From positions 21,643-35,642 of the forward strand of contig CAAAJI010000157.1 of the NCBI GenBank assembly GCA_900642245.1: a DNA stretch of 14,000 bases, read 5' to 3'. The first letter of the stretch is position 1. Each line of letters opens with the position of its first letter. Both the position numbers and the translations under genes were made by a program. This document shows positions 1-7,998 of this stretch, piece by piece. Source of the DNA: Fragilaria radians (taxonomy: Eukaryota > Bacillariophyta > Fragilariophyceae > Fragilariales > Fragilariaceae). The notes under the pieces were generated by a model. That model saw only the letters and a program-made list of their open reading frames with translations. It was not told the DNA's origin and searched no databases.

Positions 1-1419
1 AGCCTGTTGATTGTAGACAATTGTACCTCTGTTTGTCGTCATTCGTAGAGGTCTAACCGCATTCCTGATGTTTTGCAGCAGCTCAGTAGCATAGAAGGTG
101 CTGTGAGTGCTTTGGCTGTCAAGAAGTATGAGCGAATTACCAACTTTTTTACAATTGTTGTTGGATCCTTCATCGCCTTGATGAAAATCTGTGCCAACAT
201 CATATCCACAATATTCTTTGTCTGAATCATCTTGGTGGTCAGTTTTGCAATCTATCATTTCCATGTTGAGGTGCTGTTGACCTTGATCATGTGTTGATTG
301 CTTTCTGATCTGTTTTGCCTTGTATTTCTTGACGCAGCTTGAGTTAGTGCACTGACCTAAAGTCACTCCTTCTTTTCCACATCCCCAACAGATGATTCCT
401 CCAGCGGATCGGGTACCGTCTTGAGTGAAAGAAGCTCCGTTGATATTGGAATTATAAAAAGGTTTTTCGGTTTCAAAATGCCAATTGTTGATTAAGGCGA
501 AAGCAGAGATCCTGTCATTTGGGTATATATCACGTCGTCCTGTGACATAGTCATTGTGCAATTTAATGAGCATTGCACCGTATCGCGATCGATCCACTCG
601 ATTAAGGAACATTCTTGCCAAAATCCTTTTCTTTCCTTTATCAGTTGCTTGTTGAACTTGTGCATCAGTGTAAGCTAATTTCCAATTTACTTCATCAAAA
701 ACCCCGTCCGTATGTTTTGCAAGGATATCGCTGGTAATCTTTTTGTGGACTCCTATAGTTCCACCATAATGTTCAATCACGTCAACAAGGTTGTTGAATT
801 TATCCAAAAACTGAGTGTTGGACATTTCCTTGGTCTGATAAATCCGATACAGCTTGTCAACGGCATCCACGAGACTCATCTCATATTCCTTTTCACTGTC
901 AAACTTAAATGTTAAACCTTTGATAGACTTTAAAAGTTTAACCGGATCCTTTTCAGTGTGCATCTCTTTAAATGTGGGTAGAGCTTTCAACTTTGCCGAC
1001 ATGTAGCTAGTGCATTGACCTAAAATCACGGTGTAGAGCCTCTTACATTCGCTTTCAAGCTTCTGTTGGTTGTTGATGTACTGCGCGATCCTCAATTCAT
1101 ATATCTTCATCTTGATTGGGTCAGAACCAACATATGGAATAGGTCTCACCATCTTTGGATTGGTCATTTCATCAATCATGGTCATGATGACGGCGCCCAT
1201 GTCATATTTTGTAGCCGCATAACTTGACAATTTCTTTATATTTACCTCGAAAACATTTGCCTGTTTTTCGTCCTCGCAGTGGAAGATACATTCTTTCAAG
1301 TCCTCACAATCTCCGGTGAATCTTGGCTTTTTAAATGGGTTGTTTCCTCCCGAATCCTTGTACCGACCGCCAAACCCGCGGTCCCTTCCATCTCCTGGAA
1401 CTTTCTTTTTCGATCGTCT
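1..1419 (-). CDS. copia-type retrotransposon gag-protease polyprotein, partial at window edge
   Basis: Reading the minus strand, the frame is open for 473 codons from 1419 to the left edge with no stop, so the 3' part (integrase, RT, RNase H) lies outside. Near codon 34 is the gag motif FTGDCEDLKECIFHC, with the same C...I(F/Y)HC pattern as the gag at 5.5-5.9 kb. GQCTSYMSAKL and VIEHYGGTIGV are typical of the gag core. A Cys-rich knuckle (CWGCG...GQC...C) lies near codon 344, and LLDSQST near codon 434 fits the aspartic-protease active-site segment of diatom copia elements. The start is unclear: the first in-frame ATG (1200) lies inside conserved gag. An ATG at 1438 opens another frame that would need a shift near 1400, and a basic stretch (DDRKRKFQEMEG) sits in the third frame. 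So the 5' end carries a frameshift, is spliced, or uses an unusual start. Family is firm; integrity of the start is not. Confidence 0.85.
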
Positions 1420-1528
1420 TCAGATCGGTTACCGACATATCTGTCACTTTACTTTTCGCTTGTAGGCTAATAATTTTAGTAATGTTTAAAGAAAGATCTT
1501 AATCTAAACCTAGAATAAGACTTCAAGC

Positions 1529-2007
1529 TGTTGCGATTTTAGAACCACTAGATTACTAAAATTATGAGTAGATTGACTATCGATCTCATATCGTAATTCC
1601 TTCCACGATTTCGACCTAATCCGTGTTTTGAAACTTCAGATCATTTATCACATGTTAAATTGATAAATTCCTCAGTACGGTGGTATGTATATTTTACACA
1701 CTGGAAAATAACGCTTCTCGAATATTTTCTCCAAACGGTCGAATAGTGCGCAGGGTGATATATCGACATATATATCAACAGTTAGGGTTTGGCGTGAATG
1801 AAAACAACTTTAAAACGTTCTACACTGAGAATTTGTACAATAGAGTCTAGTACAAATGCACGATCTACGCATTTCAGTATGTCAGTTGAAGATGACGATC
1901 TATTTAGTCTTAGTACGAGTGGATAAGATGGATATTAAATAAGTCACAATTTATCGTATAAGCACTTTTGTCAGCCTACCGTTTGCCGTAGTTTTTGCTA
2001 GTTAACA
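1529..2007 (-). repeat. candidate 5' LTR / leader of the gag-pro element
   Basis: The stretch between the gag frame and the LRR gene has no credible ORF. It begins TGTTGCG at 1529 and ends GTTAACA at 2007, so the ends fit the TG...CA rule with a 4-bp TGTT/AACA inverted terminus. Its place, about 90 bp behind the gag start, is where a 5' LTR of a minus-strand element should be. An AT-rich inverted repeat (GATATAT, 6-nt loop, ATATATC) lies at 1757-1776. The second LTR would be outside the window, so identity between LTRs and the target-site duplication cannot be checked, and I see no convincing tRNA primer-binding site. The boundaries are guesses. Confidence 0.25.
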
Positions 2008-2077
2008 ATACACAATTACTTTATTGAAACGTTTAGTGAAATAGTGAAATGCCGTTAAGGGAGTAAAGTATAGAAGA

Positions 2078-3862
2078 TTAGTAAGTATAAGGGTCATAAA
2101 TTACACACCAAGATTTCATGCTGAATGCAATTCCTAATACTTGAGCACCATCGTCACAAATGAGCATATTTAGTAAACCTCGTAGATTGTGAAATGTGCT
2201 CTTGAATTCTCGAAGATGATGTTCTCCTTGGTTGTAATTGATCCACAAATATAAGAGAGCAGGATTGTATGATAAGGCTCTTTCAATGGACGTTGCTTCA
2301 TCTTGCTTGATATCATTGTATCTAAGATTCAATGATGTCAAGGTAGTATTCTGTTTCAACGCATCAGCAATTGCCATAGCTCCCTGTTTGCCAATTGAGT
2401 TATGTTTGATGTCCAACGATGTCAGAGAACAGTTGACCTTTAACACATCAGCAATCACCATTGCTCCCTCATTATCTACTGAGTTATTACAAAGACTCAA
2501 GTATGTCAATGAAGAATTGACCATCAATGCATCAGCAACTGCCGTTACTTTTATAGAGTTACCCCTAAGATCCAAAGATGTCAAGGAAGAGTTTACCTTC
2601 AAGGCATCAGCAATTTCTAGGGATCCCTCCTGAGCTATTGAGTTCTGACTAAGATCCAAAGATGTCAAGGTAGTATTCTCTTTCAATGCATCAGCGATTG
2701 CCGTTATTCCCTCTTGTTGAATTGCATTTTTGTAAAATTTCAAAGATGTCAAAGAAGAGTTGACCTTTAATGCAGCAGCGATGGCCATTGCTCCCTCCTG
2801 TTTTATCGAATTAAAACCAAGATTCAAATATGTTAACGAAGAGTTGACCTTCAATGCACTAGCGATTGCCATTGCTCCCTCCTTTTGTATTGAGTTACCA
2901 CAAAGATTTAAAGATTTCAAGGAGGAGTTTACCTTCAGCGCACTAGCAATTGCCGTTGCTCCCTCTTGTTGAATTGAATTAGCGTTAAGTTTCAAATATG
3001 TTAAGGTAGTATTCTCTTTCAACGCATCAGCGATTGCCGTTGCTCCCTCTTGCTGAAGTGAATTAGCGTAAAGTTTCAAAGATATCAATGAAGAGTTGAC
3101 CTTCAACGCATTAGCGATTGCCATTACTCCCTTTTTTTCAATTGAATTAGAACCAAGATCCAAAGATGTCAAAGTAGTATTCTCTTTCAGCGCATCAGCG
3201 ATTGCCGTTGCCCCCTCTTGTTGAATTGAATTGTAGTAAAGTTTCAAATATGTCAATGAAGAGTTGACCTTCAATGCAGCAGCAATCGCCATTGCTCCCT
3301 CTTTTTTTATTGAGTTAAAACCAAGATTCAAATATGTCAATGAAGAGTTGACCTTCAACGCAGCAGCGATTGCTATTGCTCCCTCTTTTTTTATTGAGTT
3401 AGAATAAAGCTTCAAAGATTCCAAGGTAGTATTCTTTTTCAAAGCATCAGCGATTGCCATTGCCCCCTCTTGTTGAATTGAATTTTCGTCAAGTTTCAAA
3501 GATGTCAAAGAAGAGTTGACCTTCAATGCAGCAGCGATCGCCATTGCTCCCTCCTGGTTTATTGAGTTGTAACCAAGATTTAAATATGTCAATGAAGAGT
3601 TGACCTTCAACGCAGCAGCGATTGCCATTGCTCCCTCTTTTTCTATTGAGTTACAACCAAGATCCAAAGATATCAGGGTAGTGTTCTCTTTCAAAACATC
3701 AGCGATTGCCGTTGCTCCCAAATTATCTATGGAGTTATTATGAAGATTTAGAGAAGTCAAGGTAGTATTCTCTTTCAACTCACCAGAAAGTGCAATGACT
3801 CCCTCGTTATCTATTGAGTGATCAACAAGATTCAACGATGTTAAGGAAGAGTTGATCTTCAT
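2078..3862 (-). CDS. leucine-rich-repeat protein, ribonuclease-inhibitor type, 19 units
   Basis: The 594-residue product is almost all LRR. Nineteen units start at residues 2, 30, 58 and so on, with consensus K(V/E)N(S/T)(S/T)LTxLxLxxNSIxxEGAxAIAxAL. The period is 28 residues (84 bp) except unit 16 (residues 422-446), which lacks three. Residues 531-594 form a non-repeat C-terminal cap. The LxxLxLxxNxI core with a helical GAxAIAxAL half is the ribonuclease-inhibitor / NLRC3-like class, which builds a curved protein-binding solenoid. No signal peptide, membrane segment or extra domain is seen, so a cytosolic or nuclear binding role is an inference and the ligand is unknown. The 5' end is suspicious: the frame stays open upstream and reads GAIAIAHA, half an LRR unit, up to a TAA at 3896-3898. 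The ATG therefore lies inside a repeat, and the gene is probably 5'-truncated or has an upstream exon. The frame itself is intact. Confidence 0.85.
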   Translation of the reverse strand: MKINSSLTSLNLVDHSIDNEGVIALSGELKENTTLTSLNLHNNSIDNLGATAIADVLKENTTLISLDLGCNSIEKEGAMAIAAALKVNSSLTYLNLGYNSINQEGAMAIAAALKVNSSLTSLKLDENSIQQEGAMAIADALKKNTTLESLKLYSNSIKKEGAIAIAAALKVNSSLTYLNLGFNSIKKEGAMAIAAALKVNSSLTYLKLYYNSIQQEGATAIADALKENTTLTSLDLGSNSIEKKGVMAIANALKVNSSLISLKLYANSLQQEGATAIADALKENTTLTYLKLNANSIQQEGATAIASALKVNSSLKSLNLCGNSIQKEGAMAIASALKVNSSLTYLNLGFNSIKQEGAMAIAAALKVNSSLTSLKFYKNAIQQEGITAIADALKENTTLTSLDLSQNSIAQEGSLEIADALKVNSSLTSLDLRGNSIKVTAVADALMVNSSLTYLSLCNNSVDNEGAMVIADVLKVNCSLTSLDIKHNSIGKQGAMAIADALKQNTTLTSLNLRYNDIKQDEATSIERALSYNPALLYLWINYNQGEHHLREFKSTFHNLRGLLNMLICDDGAQVLGIAFSMKSWCVIYDPYTY

Positions 3863-3886
3863 TGCATGAGCGATGGCTATTGCTCC
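3863..3886 (-). other. coding continuation of the LRR upstream of its ATG, ending at a possible splice acceptor
   Basis: The eight codons before the ATG translate to GAIAIAHA, matching the second half of the LRR consensus. Homology stops at GCCTACAG|GGA, where the AG at 3888-3887 could be a 3' splice site in phase 0. Between 3890 and 4198 I find no sequence resembling another LRR unit that could serve as the upstream exon. An old truncation is at least as likely as an intron. Confidence 0.45.
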
Positions 3887-3898
3887 CTGTAGGCTTTA

Positions 3899-4198
3899 GG
3901 ACACTTAAATAATTAATCTTTCACTTGATATCTACTTCGAAATCAAAGTTTATGGAAGTATCAGTGTTGATGTAGAGATTTATATGCTAGACCTAGATAA
4001 TAATTCTAAGCAATTAATCCGGTTGAAATCACTAGATTTTAAAAATTCTGAGATTGGTGTCCTACATTCCGTCAATGCTCCACGGAACTCGAAAATGATT
4101 TTTTAGTTCAACGGCGGAGTCGTCCGTGAAACAACGATCTTGTTTATCAGCAGCAAGTTTCATTCACGGGAACGCAGACCAAATCCCAACACACTCCT
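3899..4198. other. spacer between the LRR gene and a retrotransposon relic
   Basis: No gene is seen. On the minus strand a TATAAA lies near 3983, about 120 bp upstream of the LRR ATG. It could be a core promoter, but single TATA-like strings are common in DNA this AT-rich. The right end may hold the tail of the adjacent copia relic: past a TGA the frame reads RSVLGFGLRSRE before the next stop. No LTR ends could be assigned. Confidence 0.3.
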
Positions 4199-5507
4199 TC
4201 AAAGACACACAACATTATCATTTGAGTCAGGTTTCTTCGACCCCCATAAACTTTCCAAAGTGAAAAAAACGTTCTTCCTTATCTCATCAGTAGGGAAGTT
4301 CTGAAGTTCAAGCTCCCCAGCTGTAATGCAGTCTTTAATGCAGAAAAATCGGATGTTACTATGTTGTGTACGCCTTGAACTTGACCCCACACCATTTTTT
4401 TCAGCAGCATGGCACTCTTGTTGTCTTGATGCACAATGTTGTGCGTGACTTTGACACCTTGAGATGTTAGGAACTGTCGATTTCAAATAATTTGAGGTAT
4501 TATATCGTTCGCCGGAACTAGCTCTGCCTCCGTGGAGCTTGCTTTTGTTTCCTGGAGGTGCCATGAATGCATCCTCCACCCATCGATATTGCTGCACTAG
4601 TCTGACTCAGCACGCCCTTCCGTTCCGTGAAAGAGGCATCTACCCACCACTTTATCATTTGAATTGTATCTGCTTTCAGCTTTAATTGAAATTCGACTGT
4701 GCCTTTTATGTAACTGACCAACCGTATCAGTTTCCTCAAATCATCTTGATCCGTCACGGTTATCTAGCATTTGTCGAGGAAGAGCGAACCCTTAAATGGG
4801 CTCGTAAAGATTTGAAGAATCGTTAGGGTTTTTGGAGTTTTAGCGAAAAAACGAATGAAGCCATTCCAATTAAGTCAACTTTTAATTTAACTATTAGGAT
4901 CACCATTTGAGAGGATATCAACTTTTATTTTGTATTAAGTCTACAGGGTTAGAGTGACCTTAGCAACATGTCAAACATGACAAATCAGGTCACAAATCAG
5001 GTCACACACGGATAGCCCCCCCCCCCAGAATGCCTTCTCCAAAGTGAGGTGAAACATTTTCTTTTGTCCTTCACCTAGCAGTACAGGAATATCAAATTTG
5101 TCAAACAGAAAGATTGCAGTTGGTGTTGACGCTGGCTCTCCGAAATCCGCAGGCAATTCATCTTCTATCTCTTGAAAAAAAGGTAGCATACTCACTGCAT
5201 GATTGAAGTTCCTATCTATACCCATGTAAGGTAGACCCTTTGACCCTACCAATGGCCCGTATACTGTCTAAAGCCACTTTACTTCCTCATCAATAACCAT
5301 TTCAGAGGCGTGACTTGACTTCCAGTCATCCACATGCCATATCACGGTGAGCTGGGAACCATTGAATCTACAAAACAAGGATCAAATTGGTTTGGTGTAT
5401 ATCCTCTGTTCTTCCAGTGACCTGACAAATGCTTCCAAAACTGAAGTGCTGATTCTGCACACCCATAGAGTGTGTTGGAGGGATTCGTGGCTCACCCAAC
5501 TAGTGAC
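4199..5507 (-). mobile_element. decayed copia pol relic: 3' half of RT plus RNase H
   Basis: Read on the minus strand in several broken frames. From about 5490: LYGCAESALQFWKHLSGHW, then NQFDPCF, NGSQLTVIWHVDDWKSSH (palm active-site segment, HVDD at 5336-5325), YGPLVGSKG, ELPADFG.PASTPT and FHLTLEKAFW. A poorly matching stretch follows (about 4760-5020). RNase H resumes with DQDDLRKLIRLVSYIKGT, KWWVDAS, SMGGGCIHGTSRKQK, SSTEAEL, HQDNKSAMLL, EKNGVGSSSRRTQHSNIRF and GELELQNFPTDE. This order matches the C-terminal half of diatom copia polyproteins. At least four frameshifts (near 5360, 4520, 4400 and in the 4760-5020 gap) and in-frame stops (for example TAG before TVYGPLVG) show it is dead. The N-terminal RT, integrase and gag are absent; the piece ends near 5507, where an oppositely oriented relic begins. 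Confidence 0.85.
4981..5026. repeat. 12-bp tandem duplication and C11 tract inside the pol relic
   Basis: The 12-mer CAAATCAGGTCA occurs twice in direct succession (4981-4992, 4993-5004) and is followed at 5016-5026 by eleven consecutive C. A short inverted repeat, TGTCA-AACA-TGACA, overlaps the left end (4969-4982). They sit where RT homology is lost on the minus strand and look like neutral slippage products in a dead element. Confidence 0.8.
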
Positions 5508-5533
5508 TCAAAACAGGAAAATGTGAGGGGGTC

Positions 5534-6275
5534 GTGGTTTCAACAAATAAAGTTTATCATTATAACATGTGCTGCAATGCCTTTTCAGATCCCATGACTT
5601 TGCCAAGGTCACCAGGGCAAACAGCAATGACTCATAAGAACAACGCTTCCAATGAAGAGGGAGTAGCCCAAGCATACCCAGGCAAGTGTGATGATTTGAA
5701 AGGACACATCTATCATTGCATTCATTCAAGCCACGCAGACCATTATATGCGGATAACTAAGGAAATAGAAAAATATATGGACAAGCCATTTAAATTTGGA
5801 ATGGATACCCGATTAGTAATTGAAAATCTAGAACCAGTGGTGTTAACTGTCCCAGGCAACCTAGCAGAAGACGCATCTTGAACCAAACCAAGAATATGGG
5901 AAAAACGAGTGGATGACTACGTCTATCGTGAAACTTTACTTTGAGAGAACATCAGGACCGTATATTCCCTAATTTGGGGTCAATGTACTAACTTAATGAG
6001 GCAAAAGCTCAAGGAAAGTCATAACTTTACATGGATCGCAGCAACCAGAGATGCTATCGAACTCCTTAAGAAGGTCAAGGATATTACATACAACTACCAA
6101 AGCAAAAACACTTAGTCCATGCCATACATGAAGCAAAAAGACGCCTCTACTCTTTTTTCCAGTCAAGGCACATGGCTACTCAGGCATACTATGAACAGTT
6201 CACCAACCTGATTGATGTGGTGAATCATATTGGTGATACATATGGAATGAAACCAGGTAGCTGTGTTGCCAACAA
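5534..6275 (+). pseudogene. copia gag relic, two stops and one frameshift
   Basis: The first open piece (5534-5878) carries YPGKCDDLKGHIYHC, homologous to the motif in the gag at the left edge, then ADHYMRITKEIEKYM and the DTRLVIENLEP region. TGA at 5879-5881 is followed in frame by RIWEKRVDDYV, a second TGA (5942-5944), then ENIRTVYSLIWGQCTNLMR and the region up to LLKKVKDITYNYQSKN. A stop at 6113-6115 is bypassed by a frame change near 6109, after which HAIHEAKRRLYSFFQ, HMATQAYYEQF and NLIDVVNHIGDTYGMKPG follow. This is the normal order of the gag core of diatom copia elements. From about 6259 the same frame turns into RT sequence (SCVANK). The N-terminus is uncertain. Confidence 0.85.
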
Positions 6276-7100
6276 AAAATCAATGGATCCCAATGCACCA
6301 GAATCTGGTATGTCGACAATCTAAAGATCTTTCATCAAGGTGAGAAGGTTGTGTCTGGGGTGATTGATCAGCTAGGTGCTGTGTTTGGAAATGAGGCCCC
6401 TCTAAGCATCATGCAAAAGAAGCTACGTGAATATCTTGGAATGACCTTAGGTTTCACCTTCTCAGGCAGGGTTTCAGTAAAAATGGACAAATATGTAAGG
6501 GGTATGCTGGATGAGGCTCCTGATGACATGAAGGGTCTTGCAACCACACCTGCAGCCAACCATCTGTTTGAAGTGAAAATTGATTCTCTCGCACATCTGG
6601 ATGACAATCAGGCTATTGAGTTCTAACGTATGGTTGCCAAGTTGCTCTTCTTATGCAAACTTTCAAGGCCAGACATACAAACCTCAGTGTCGTTCCTGTG
6701 CACCAAGGTCACAAGACTAGATGAAGATGATTATAAGAAACTCAGCAGGGTGATCAAATACTTGAGGGGGTCCTAGGAAATTGACCTCACATTGAAGTGC
6801 AATGACCCAAGCGTAATACAGTGGTGGGTGGATGCCTCAAATGAAGTGCATGCTGATATGAGAAGCAAAACGGGAAGAATGATGTCACTTGGCAAGGGTG
6901 CAATCTACAAGCAGAAATTGAACATTCAAAGTTCCACAGAAAGTGAAATGGTTGGAATCTATGACATACTGCCAACGTTGTTTTGGACTAGATATTTCCT
7001 ACAAGCCCAAGGTATAGACCCGCCATATATATATTTGATACTTTTTTGTGAAGGATAAACAATGGAGAAATAGAACTAGAACACTGCCCTTTAGATATAT
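6259..7100 (+). pseudogene. copia RT C-terminal part and RNase H relic
   Basis: RT is entered at SCVANKK. A frameshift near 6275 leads to NGSQCTRIWYVDNLKIFH, the palm motif with YVDN (6309-6320) where YVDD is expected. Then come KKLREYLGMTLGF, KYVRGMLDEAPDDMKG and TTPAANHLFEV. The frame continues through TAA at 6624-6626 into MVAKLLFLCKLSRPDIQTSV and a second stop at 6774-6776. RNase H follows: IQWWVDASNEVHADM, SKTGRMMSLGKGAIY, SSTESEM and LFWTRYFLQAQGIDP. The frame ends at 7058. Shifted remnants YFFVKD and NNGEIELEHCP (about 7040-7095) show that RNase H continues with an internal loss. Integrase, protease and the first part of RT are missing between gag and RT. Non-functional. Confidence 0.85.
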
Positions 7101-7453
7101 CCATATCTCTTTATTTTAAAATTTCAGAATGATAATACGCTTCCTCAAAACTTTTCAGGTCCTTGACAAGACCAATTATATTGAATACAAAATGAGCAAT
7201 TACTACTATCATCTGCCTACCCAATATTTGGATTTCAATGAATTTTGATGGATCGGGCTTCAACCAGCTCTTCAATTTTGAAACTTGTTGTTAAGCTTTA
7301 TTGTGCTAAATAGTATGGGCTTCATCAATAGTTGCATCCTTTGCCTTGGCTAAATAATTAGCATCTTCTTTCGTAAATGTTGAATTGAATATACCTTCAT
7401 TGTCTTCATATTGAAAAATATTTTTGGATGTATTCCCATTTCCAGAACTAAAA
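7101..7453. other. spacer with two unrecognised minus-strand open stretches
   Basis: No identifiable gene. On the minus strand one frame is open from 7479 to 7309 (contains QYEDNEGIFNSTFTKEDANY) and, after two stops, from 7290 to 7114 (contains KLKSWLKPDPSKF and VKDLKSFEEAYY). The composition looks coding-like but matches no family I know. It lies directly downstream of the gag relic on the same strand, so it may be further eroded element sequence. Confidence 0.3.
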
Positions 7454-7761
7454 TTAAGCCAATAAAAATATCTCCCAGGCTACCCTGGCATTCCCATCTT
7501 CACTCAAAATGCCATTTTCCCACTACTTTTGCTTACATCAATGGACATTGTTAATTCTGTAAAAGTCAACTCATTGAGGTGAGCATTTTCTCATTCGTCT
7601 TTCTTCTTCTGACTTCTCTACTAACTCTTTTGAAGTCATGCAGTTTACCGAACAAAGAATCCTTGATTCCAGGACGCTTGGCCGTGGCTAAACATTTCTC
7701 ACTCCAGGTCGGACATTCTTCTTTACTTGCTTAGAGCTGAAATAGTGCTCAAGTCTGTCAT
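7454..7761 (-). mobile_element. gag relic of a second copia lineage (UBN2-like gag)
   Basis: Starting from ATG at 7761-7759 on the minus strand the frame reads MTDLSTISALSK and stops. A one-base shift gives SKEECPTWSEKCLATAKRP and GIKDSLFGKLHDFKRV. A further shift gives KSEEERRMR, then NAHLNELTFTELTMSIDVS, KSSGKMAF and finally ILSEDGNARVAWEIF. The succession W(S/A)EK.LA.A.RPGIK, then NE.AY/HxELxxSxD, then SSGKxAF, then DGNAxxAWE is the layout of UBN2-type gag proteins in copia elements, unlike the C...HC gag seen elsewhere in this window. The normal continuation (KYEP-like) is not found after 7454. At least three frameshifts make it a relic. The assignment rests on remembered family patterns. 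Confidence 0.6.
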
Positions 7762-7998
7762 CTTGAAAAGACTTAAACAGCCAAAATAAAAAAATTCAAC
7801 AAACATAGGAAGAGGTCTCCTTGTGTGTAACTCGCGTTAAGACTTGTCAGAGAGCCTCTTCCCACTTAAATTGTAATCATTAAAATAATAAATGAATTGT
7901 CTTGCTAATCTTTATCTCTTTTCTCTCACGTGTAACGTATTTACTTCCTCTTCATTTTAAGACACTAAACTAACTCTGGTATCAAAGAATATTGGTGA
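7762..7998. other. AT-rich spacer, possible LTR/primer-binding remnant
   Basis: No gene is seen. Pyrimidine-rich DNA (about 7905-7985) ends in CTCTGGTATCAAAGA at 7976-7990, whose TGGTATCAAAGA resembles the initiator-tRNA-Met primer-binding site (TGGTATCAGAGC) that follows a 5' LTR in many copia elements. It is on the plus strand, opposite to the gag relic just left of it, so it would belong to a different insertion. No LTR start was found. Confidence 0.2.

Noticed and set aside
39..1470. ORFs at 39-230 (minus), 712-915 (plus) and 1279-1470 (plus)
   Set aside because: All overlap the long minus-strand gag-protease frame in other frames and show no motifs.
2238..2972. Plus-strand ORFs at 2238-2633 and 2760-2972
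   Set aside because: They are the antisense of the LRR repeats; their own apparent repetitiveness (FNASAIAIAPS) only mirrors the 84-bp units.
2078..3862. Reading the regular 84-bp repeats as a CRISPR array or satellite
   Set aside because: The repeats are in frame, diverge at synonymous and variable LRR positions, and encode a clear LRR consensus.
1779..4832. Telomere-like TTAGGG strings (near 1780 and 4822)
   Set aside because: Single occurrences without tandem repetition.
5508..5729. Minus-strand ORF
   Set aside because: Antisense shadow of the plus-strand gag relic; it lies just beyond the end of the minus-strand RT relic but has no RT motif.
6368..6975. Minus-strand ORFs at 6368-6607 and 6787-6975
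   Set aside because: Shadows of the plus-strand RT and RNase H relic.
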